64,000 nt of DNA from Mycobacteriaceae bacterium (GTDB lineage Bacteria; Actinomycetota; Actinomycetes; Mycobacteriales; Mycobacteriaceae): NCBI GenBank assembly GCA_019749805.1, contig JAIEPH010000079.1, positions 1-64,000 on the forward strand, given 5' to 3'. Made by a program: the position numbers and the translations under genes. Shown in pieces: positions 59,259 through 64,000 of this stretch. The notes under the pieces are model-generated. The model saw nothing but the letters and a program-made list of their open reading frames with translations, ran no database searches and was not told the origin of the DNA. The number at the start of each line of letters is the position of its first letter. Within the stretch, counting starts at the first letter, position 1.

Positions 59259-60011
59259 TCACCGGCGCTTGGCGGCCTCGAGTCGACGCGCGAACTCCGG
59301 TGATTCGATGGAGGTCGCCTGCGGGCCCAGCTCGGTGTCCACCGCGATGCGGTGCTGATCGCTGTCCACGAAGCCGGGATTGGCGGTCGCGCGCATCGAG
59401 GCCTTGGTCGCCAGAACCACCTCGCGCGGCGCGGCGGCCGGTCCCGCGGCGAGTTCGCGCGCGGCGGCCACGGGATCCTCGGCGACCTTGAGCGCGAGTC
59501 CGTGACGCACCGCCGTCTCGGCATCGAAGCTCATCCCGAACAGCAGCGACGCGCGGGCCACCTGCGGGCCGACCGCGCGCTGCAGCATCCACGTGGCACC
59601 GCCGCCGGGATGGATGCCCAGCTTCTGGAAGCGGGGATCGAAGAGCGCGTGCGGACCGGCGATGCGGACATCCGCCGCCAGCGCGAGGTTCAGCCCCGCG
59701 CCGACCGCCGCGCCGTTGACGGCAGCGATCGTCGGCAGCGCGCAGTTGGCGACGGCGAGGAATCCGTCGTAGATCCCGCGCAGGCCGTCCTCGGTGGCCT
59801 TGCCCAGCGCGGTCAGGTTCGCTCCTGCGCAGAACGCCTTCCCGGCGCCGGTGACGATCAACGCGTGCACGTCTGTGCTGGTTTCCACACGATCCACGGC
59901 GGCACGCAACGCCGCCGAGATTTCGGCCGTGACCGCGTTGCGGCGGTCGGGATCGTTGATGGTGATGACGGCGACGTGGTGGTCGACGTGAACCAGTACG
60001 AGATCAGACAC
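59259..60011 (-). CDS. echA14: enoyl-CoA hydratase/isomerase family (EchA14-like)
   Basis: This 250-aa crotonase has VHALIVTGAGKAFCAGANLT as its first oxyanion-hole loop and NGAAVGAGLNLALAADVRIA as the second. The catalytic Glu of the GGxxE group is Asn here, and the second Glu position (FDPRFQKLGIHP) is also not Glu, so it is not a standard hydratase. The position relative to the bkd operon matches Rv2486 (echA14) in M. tuberculosis. ATG 60011 is the start. Confidence 0.87.
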   Translation of the reverse strand: MSDLVLVHVDHHVAVITINDPDRRNAVTAEISAALRAAVDRVETSTDVHALIVTGAGKAFCAGANLTALGKATEDGLRGIYDGFLAVANCALPTIAAVNGAAVGAGLNLALAADVRIAGPHALFDPRFQKLGIHPGGGATWMLQRAVGPQVARASLLFGMSFDAETAVRHGLALKVAEDPVAAARELAAGPAAAPREVVLATKASMRATANPGFVDSDQHRIAVDTELGPQATSIESPEFARRLEAAKRR

Positions 60012-60049
60012 GCGGGTCAGCCTAGTAACCGCTCACCGACACCGGTGAG

Positions 60050-60418
60050 TCAGGCGATCGTCAACGTGACGTTGTGCAACGCCACCGCGACATCGGTGGG
60101 CAGGATGTCGACGAACGTCGCGGCGTCGCGCTGGGCGGGACCGGACGCGATGACGTTGCCCGGAAAGCTGGGACTGCACGGGAAGTTGTGGCAGCGATAC
60201 CAAAACCCGGGCGCACTTTGATACGGGAACATGCTCGGGGCCTGATCGACCCGATAATGGCCCGGCGGAATGAACGCGGTCGCCCACCCGTCGCGCGGAT
60301 TGGTGGTGACGTTGAAGACGCCGTTGCTGCCGTAGCTCGGTGGTGCGGCATCCGCTGGGACGGCCAGTGCCAGCGCCATCAGTGCGGCGCCCGCTGCCGC
60401 CGCGACCTTGGTCTTCAC
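60050..60418 (-). CDS. small secreted protein (122 aa)
   Basis: GTG 60418 starts a signal peptide (VKTKVAAAAGAALMALALAV, then PADAAP as the likely cleavage site). The mature part has SYGSNGVFNVTTNPRDGWAT, then an all-beta body with RCHNFPCS (two Cys). An upstream GTG at 60439 is possible. I do not recognise a family. Its gene begins 59 bp from the stop of the PE-PPE-domain gene. Confidence 0.75.
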   Translation of the reverse strand: MKTKVAAAAGAALMALALAVPADAAPPSYGSNGVFNVTTNPRDGWATAFIPPGHYRVDQAPSMFPYQSAPGFWYRCHNFPCSPSFPGNVIASGPAQRDAATFVDILPTDVAVALHNVTLTIA

Positions 60419-60477
60419 GTCGTGGAGTCTATCGAGCACTTCTTCCCACCGAAGCCGATCTCGCTAGTCAGCGATCG

Positions 60478-62142
60478 CTATGAAGTCGCGGCGGTGTCGT
60501 TGCGCTTGTCGTTGTCGTTGTTCGTGGCCCCAGCGCCGGTCCCCGTGCCAGTGCCGGTCCCCGTGCCGGTCCCCGTGCCGGTGCCGGTCCCCGTGCCGGT
60601 GCCGGTCCCCATACCGGTGCCGGTGCCGGGGTCGCTGTTGTTCTCGTTCTCGTCGTCGTTCTCGTTCTCGTCGGTGTTCTCGTCTTCGTTGGTGTTGTCG
60701 TCGTTCTGCTCACCGGTGGCGCCGGTCTCGGTTCCCATTCCGGAGCCGGTCCCGGATCCGGTGCCCGGGCCAGCGCCGGTGTCAGTGCCGGGTGCGGACC
60801 CGGTGCCCGTCAAGTCGGTCTGCGCCGGCCCCGTGGGTTGTCCGGTGCCCAACCGGTCAGTCGGTTCGACTGACCCCGTGCCGGTAGTGCCGGCCCCGGT
60901 GACGTCTCCGCTGCCTGGCAGCGCATCGAGGCTGTCGCTCGTGATGTTCGTCAGTCCGATGCGGGCACCCGTCGAAGTCACCTCGTTGGTGATGTCGGCG
61001 ATTTCATCGGACGGCTCCAGTTGTCTGGCAACCGAAATGGTCTGCGGCTGGAACGGCGAAACGATGGCATCAAGTGTCTCCATGAGCGCGGCGGGAAGCT
61101 TGACCAACATTGTCAAGATGTCTCCGATCGACGGGAAGAGTCGTCCGGGTCGGTAGGCGCTCGGATCCGTCGGAATCGGGTTGCCGCCGTAGTAGCCGGA
61201 GTCGACTGCGAGCTTCAGAAGCGGCGCCGTGACGTCGGCGATGTAATCACCGAAGATGCTGCGGATCACCGTTGTCAGCGGCAGTTCCCTGGTCGTGTAG
61301 GTGACGTAAGTCGTGTCGTTCCGCGTCGTCACGTATGCGGTGATCCGGTCGCCGACGGGCGCAACGCATCGTGCGTCCGGGCAAGGGAGTACAGCGTCGT
61401 TCGCGGTAATCGCGCAGGTATTCGCGCCGTCGCACTCGAGGGGGTTGCCATTCGGATCGATAGGATTGCCCTCGGCGTCGACGGGCAGGTCGATGTCCGC
61501 CTGGTTCAAGCGCGTGGTCAGATATGCGGCCAGCGCATTGACCGCTGAGAACGGATTCAGCACGTATGCAGGCGCGTTGGAGTTGTAGTCGTACTGATAG
61601 CCGGTGTTGACGACTTTGACCCCCGCTGGGGCCTCGCTCGGAGTGGGGAATGGATTCACACCGATTAGCGCAAACAACGGATACCGGGTGCCGAAACCGC
61701 CGTCGGGCCTGGCTACGTCGTTGTCGAGGATGAGTGTCGTGTTGTCGCGCAACGCGGGGTCGTTCCTCAGCAGGAGATAACTCGCATTGGCGGCACCCCA
61801 GCCTGACGCGAGGATGGCGTTGCGCTCGTCGTCGGCGTTGTCCAACAGCGCCGCGCGGATCCCGGCTTCGCCCTCCGAAAAATCCACGTAGACGATGTCG
61901 GGATTCTGCGGGTCATTGCCGGTGTAGATGGGGTCGTTGAACTTTCCGCCGAAGAACTCCGCCACACCCGCCCCGCTGGGATTCGTCGAGCTGCCGACGA
62001 CGATCAGAGCCGTCAGATCGACCAGGGACGCGGAAATGGAAGCCGGCTGAGTGGCTGCAACGCCGACGACACTGGTTGCGACCCCGACGGAGGCGGCCGC
62101 GATCGCGATCTTGACCGTGCGTTTCTTGCCAGCCCTGGCCAT
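60478..62142 (-). CDS. PE-PPE-domain secreted protein with low-complexity acidic and Gly-Thr tail
   Basis: This 554-aa protein has a signal-like N-terminus (KKRTVKIAIAAASVGVATSV) instead of a PE module, then a PE-PPE-type serine-hydrolase-like domain (about 45-310: LTALIVVGSSTNPSGAGVAE, then YVDFSEGEAGIRAALLDNAD). The Ser nucleophile of the family cannot be confirmed by eye. The C-terminal third is low-complexity: Thr/Gly/Pro-rich (about 400-470), an acidic Asp/Glu/Asn block (about 475-500) and a GT-repeat (about 505-540). The tail probably extends from the surface. ATG 62142 is the start. Confidence 0.8.
   Translation of the reverse strand: MARAGKKRTVKIAIAAASVGVATSVVGVAATQPASISASLVDLTALIVVGSSTNPSGAGVAEFFGGKFNDPIYTGNDPQNPDIVYVDFSEGEAGIRAALLDNADDERNAILASGWGAANASYLLLRNDPALRDNTTLILDNDVARPDGGFGTRYPLFALIGVNPFPTPSEAPAGVKVVNTGYQYDYNSNAPAYVLNPFSAVNALAAYLTTRLNQADIDLPVDAEGNPIDPNGNPLECDGANTCAITANDAVLPCPDARCVAPVGDRITAYVTTRNDTTYVTYTTRELPLTTVIRSIFGDYIADVTAPLLKLAVDSGYYGGNPIPTDPSAYRPGRLFPSIGDILTMLVKLPAALMETLDAIVSPFQPQTISVARQLEPSDEIADITNEVTSTGARIGLTNITSDSLDALPGSGDVTGAGTTGTGSVEPTDRLGTGQPTGPAQTDLTGTGSAPGTDTGAGPGTGSGTGSGMGTETGATGEQNDDNTNEDENTDENENDDENENNSDPGTGTGMGTGTGTGTGTGTGTGTGTGTGTGTGAGATNNDNDKRNDTAATS
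60533..60640. repeat. tandem hexanucleotide-type repeat coding for Gly-Thr tail
   Basis: Repeats of CCGGTCCCCGTG and CCGGTG run in tandem through 60533-60640 and encode the (GT)n tail of the PE-PPE-domain protein. A second tract at 60640-60700 consists of GTT/CTC/GTC triplets coding the acidic block. Both are candidate slippage sites. Confidence 0.8.
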
Positions 62143-62223
62143 TCGTCCGCCCCTCGCGAAGATCTTTGCAGCAAACCTTATCGCCCACGAGCATGGTACG
62201 GGAGATCCGTCTATTTTGATGGG

Positions 62224-62296
62224 CGCCCCCGGCAGGGATCGAACCTGCGGCCGACCGCTTAGAAGGCGGTTGCTCTATCCGCTGAGCTACGGGGGC
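62224..62296 (-). tRNA. tRNA-Arg (TCT anticodon)
   Basis: The minus strand reads GCCCCCGTAGCTCAGCGG, anticodon arm ACCGCCTTCTAAGCGGT (anticodon TCT) and T arm GCAGGTTCGATCCCTGC. The acceptor GCCCCCG pairs with CGGGGGC. No CCA is encoded. Confidence 0.96.
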
Positions 62297-62430
62297 AGCG
62301 CACGGAGTCTATCCGCCCAGCGGGCCGCCCACCCATTCCGCGACGGCCCCTAAAGGCCCGTCGCGCTACCGCGTAGCGGACTAGCGTGGTGACCACCGAA
62401 CGGCCGTATGGGGAAGGGAAGCGACGGGCA

Positions 62431-63915
62431 ATGAGCGATGTGCCGGACCTCGACGCCGACGGACTCCCGGAGGAACTGAGCGCGTTCGACCAGATTCTGC
62501 ATCGCGGTGAGGCCAACCCGCGCACCCGGTCCGGGATCATGACCGTGGAGATCCTGGACGCCGAGCCGGACTGGGAGCAGTTCCGGCGACGGTTCGACAA
62601 CGCCTCACGCAAGGTGCTGCGGCTGCGGCAGAAGGTCGTCACGCCGACGCTGCCGACGGTGGCGCCGCGGTGGGTCATCGATCCCGATTTCAACCTGGAC
62701 TTCCACGTCCGCCGAATCCGAATCGCCGAACCGGGCACCCTGCGCCAGGTGCTGGACCTCGCCGACGTCGCCGCACAGTCGCCGCTCGACATCTCCCGGC
62801 CGCTGTGGACCGCGACGCTGATCGGGGGGCTCGAAGGCGGCGGTGCTGCGATCATGATGCATCTGAGCCACGCCATCACCGACGGCGTCGGCGCCGTGGA
62901 GATGTTCGCCAACATCTACGACCTCGAGCGCGAGCCCGCACCGCGGGCAGTTCCGCCATTGCCCATCCCGCAAGACCTCTCGCCCAACGATTTGATGCGG
63001 CAAGGGGTTCGGCGCCTCCCCGGCACGATCGCCGGCCGCGTGCGCGGCGTCGTCGCCGGCACCGCTCATGTGGTGACCGAGGCGATTCGCGACCCGATCT
63101 CACGCATGGGCAGCGTCATCGACTATGCGATGTCCGGTGCGCGGGTGATGGGCCCGGTCGCCGATCCGTCGCCGGTCCTGCGCCGACGCAGCCTCTCGTC
63201 GCGCAGCGAGGCCATCGACATCAAGTTCGGCGACCTGCATCGCGCGGCCAAGGCGGCGGGTGGTTCGATCAACGACGCGTACCTGGCGGGTTTGTGTGGC
63301 GCGCTGCGGCTCTACCACGAGGCCAAAGGTGTTCCCATTGACGCGTTGCCGATGGCGGTACCCGTCAGCCTGCGATCCGAGGCCGACCCTGCCGGTGGAA
63401 ACCGTTTCGCCGGAGTCAATCTCGCCGCGCCGATCGGGCTGCAGGACCCCGAGGTGCGAATAAGGGACATCCGCTCACAGATGACGAGCAAGCGCGAAGA
63501 GCGGGCGATCGACATGGTCGGCGCCATCGCCCCGGTGATCGGCCTGCTGCCTGACTCGGTGCTCGAATCTATGGCGGGTTCGATCGTCAACTCCGATGTG
63601 CAAGCCAGCAATGTGCCCGTTTATGCGGGTGACACCTTCATCGCCGGGGCAAAGATTCTGCGACAGTACGGGATTGGCCCGCTTCCCGGCGTGGCGATGA
63701 TGGTGGTGCTGATCTCTCGGGCGGGATACTGCACCATCACCACCCGCTACGATCGCGCCGCGATCAACGACCCGGACCTGTGGGCGCGCTGCGTGCTGTC
63801 GGGATTCGACGAAGTCCTCGCTCTGGGCGGCGACGGCCGCGCAGAGCCGGCGTCGTTCTCCGCGGACCCGCCCGAAACTGCCCAAATCTCACCGAACGGA
63901 AGTGCGCTGCAATGA
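62431..63915 (+). CDS. wax ester synthase/diacylglycerol acyltransferase (WS/DGAT), Rv2484c-like
   Basis: This 494-aa acyltransferase esterifies diacylglycerol or fatty alcohols with acyl-CoA to form storage lipids. The active-site motif is HLSHAITDG (the HHxxxDG variant with the His retained; the first His is Leu-Ser here, so HxxxxDG). The family also shows NPRTRSGIMTVEILDAEPDW near the N-terminus and PMAVPVSLRSEADPAGGNRF in the middle. ATG 62431 is preferred over GTG 62386. The stop overlaps the next gene's ATG (ATGA). It is the equivalent of Rv2484c. Confidence 0.9.
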   Translation: MSDVPDLDADGLPEELSAFDQILHRGEANPRTRSGIMTVEILDAEPDWEQFRRRFDNASRKVLRLRQKVVTPTLPTVAPRWVIDPDFNLDFHVRRIRIAEPGTLRQVLDLADVAAQSPLDISRPLWTATLIGGLEGGGAAIMMHLSHAITDGVGAVEMFANIYDLEREPAPRAVPPLPIPQDLSPNDLMRQGVRRLPGTIAGRVRGVVAGTAHVVTEAIRDPISRMGSVIDYAMSGARVMGPVADPSPVLRRRSLSSRSEAIDIKFGDLHRAAKAAGGSINDAYLAGLCGALRLYHEAKGVPIDALPMAVPVSLRSEADPAGGNRFAGVNLAAPIGLQDPEVRIRDIRSQMTSKREERAIDMVGAIAPVIGLLPDSVLESMAGSIVNSDVQASNVPVYAGDTFIAGAKILRQYGIGPLPGVAMMVVLISRAGYCTITTRYDRAAINDPDLWARCVLSGFDEVLALGGDGRAEPASFSADPPETAQISPNGSALQ

Positions 63916-64000
63916 CTTCGGGAAACGGCCAAGGGTCGCCGGCCATCCGCAAGACCATGCGACTGCCCGGTTCGGTCGCCGAAATCGAGGCGAGCCCGGC
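63912..64000 (+). CDS. plsC: start of plsC-like acyltransferase gene (partial)
   Basis: Only the first 29 codons are in the window: MTSGNGQGSPAIRKTMRLPG, then SVAEIEASP. It overlaps the WS/DGAT stop by 4 nt. In M. tuberculosis the gene in this position is Rv2483c (plsC, a HAD-phosphatase/acyltransferase fusion), and the short N-terminus is compatible. The assignment rests mainly on gene order. Confidence 0.6.
   Translation, partial: MTSGNGQGSPAIRKTMRLPGSVAEIEASP

Noticed and set aside
60533..60700. Regular repeats that could be taken for a CRISPR array
   Set aside because: Units are 6-12 bp without spacers and lie in frame in a gene, so they are protein-coding low-complexity repeats.

Overview
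The window is high-GC actinobacterial DNA, and everything points to a rapid-growing or environmental Mycobacterium (Mycolicibacterium-like). It carries Mce proteins, a single-chain type I fatty acid synthase, a mycolate reductase homologue, an LdtMt2-type L,D-transpeptidase, MmpS-like and PE-PPE-domain secreted proteins, a WS/DGAT acyltransferase, many GTG starts and several leaderless promoters.

Positions 1-15.6 kb are accessory catabolism. The window opens with the MceF subunit of an mce lipid importer. Then come two secreted proteins, a cytochrome P450 divergent from a TetR regulator with a clear operator between them, a DUF35/thiolase-like pair, a SnoaL and a VOC protein, a crotonase, two acyl-CoA ligases and an ACMSD-type amidohydrolase. 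The region ends with two Mce-associated membrane proteins, which in other mycobacteria usually sit directly behind mceF. Four promoters here share ATTCTC/GAGAAT-type repeats and look like one regulon, probably for uptake and breakdown of a sterol-like or cyclic substrate (inference).

Positions 15.6-26 kb are mixed: a convergent pair of IspD-family proteins, one of which lacks the catalytic motifs, a PPOX/F420-type flavoprotein, a short SARP-type winged-helix regulator coupled to a 38-aa membrane peptide, LtrA, an MFS transporter, a MerR regulator and a four-gene polyamine-type ABC importer.

Positions 26-46.4 kb follow the order of M. tuberculosis Rv2525c to Rv2507: Tat-exported DUF1906 protein, fas, acpS, M20 peptidase, bcp, DUF3618 protein, tRNA-Lys, ldtB, tRNA-His, orn, HerA-like ATPase, cmrA, MFS protein and a proline-rich MmpS-like protein. 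Many genes here are convergent and overlap by a few bases.

Positions 46.5-60 kb hold an S9 peptidase and two mini membrane proteins, then the TetR-controlled leucine/branched-chain catabolic operon accD1-accA1-fadE19-maoC-citE-bkdABC, equivalent to Rv2506 and Rv2502c to Rv2495c. fadD35 and scoAB, present in M. tuberculosis, are absent here. The right end has a crotonase (echA14-like), a small secreted protein, a PE-PPE-domain protein with a low-complexity tail, tRNA-Arg, a WS/DGAT acyltransferase and the start of a plsC-like gene.
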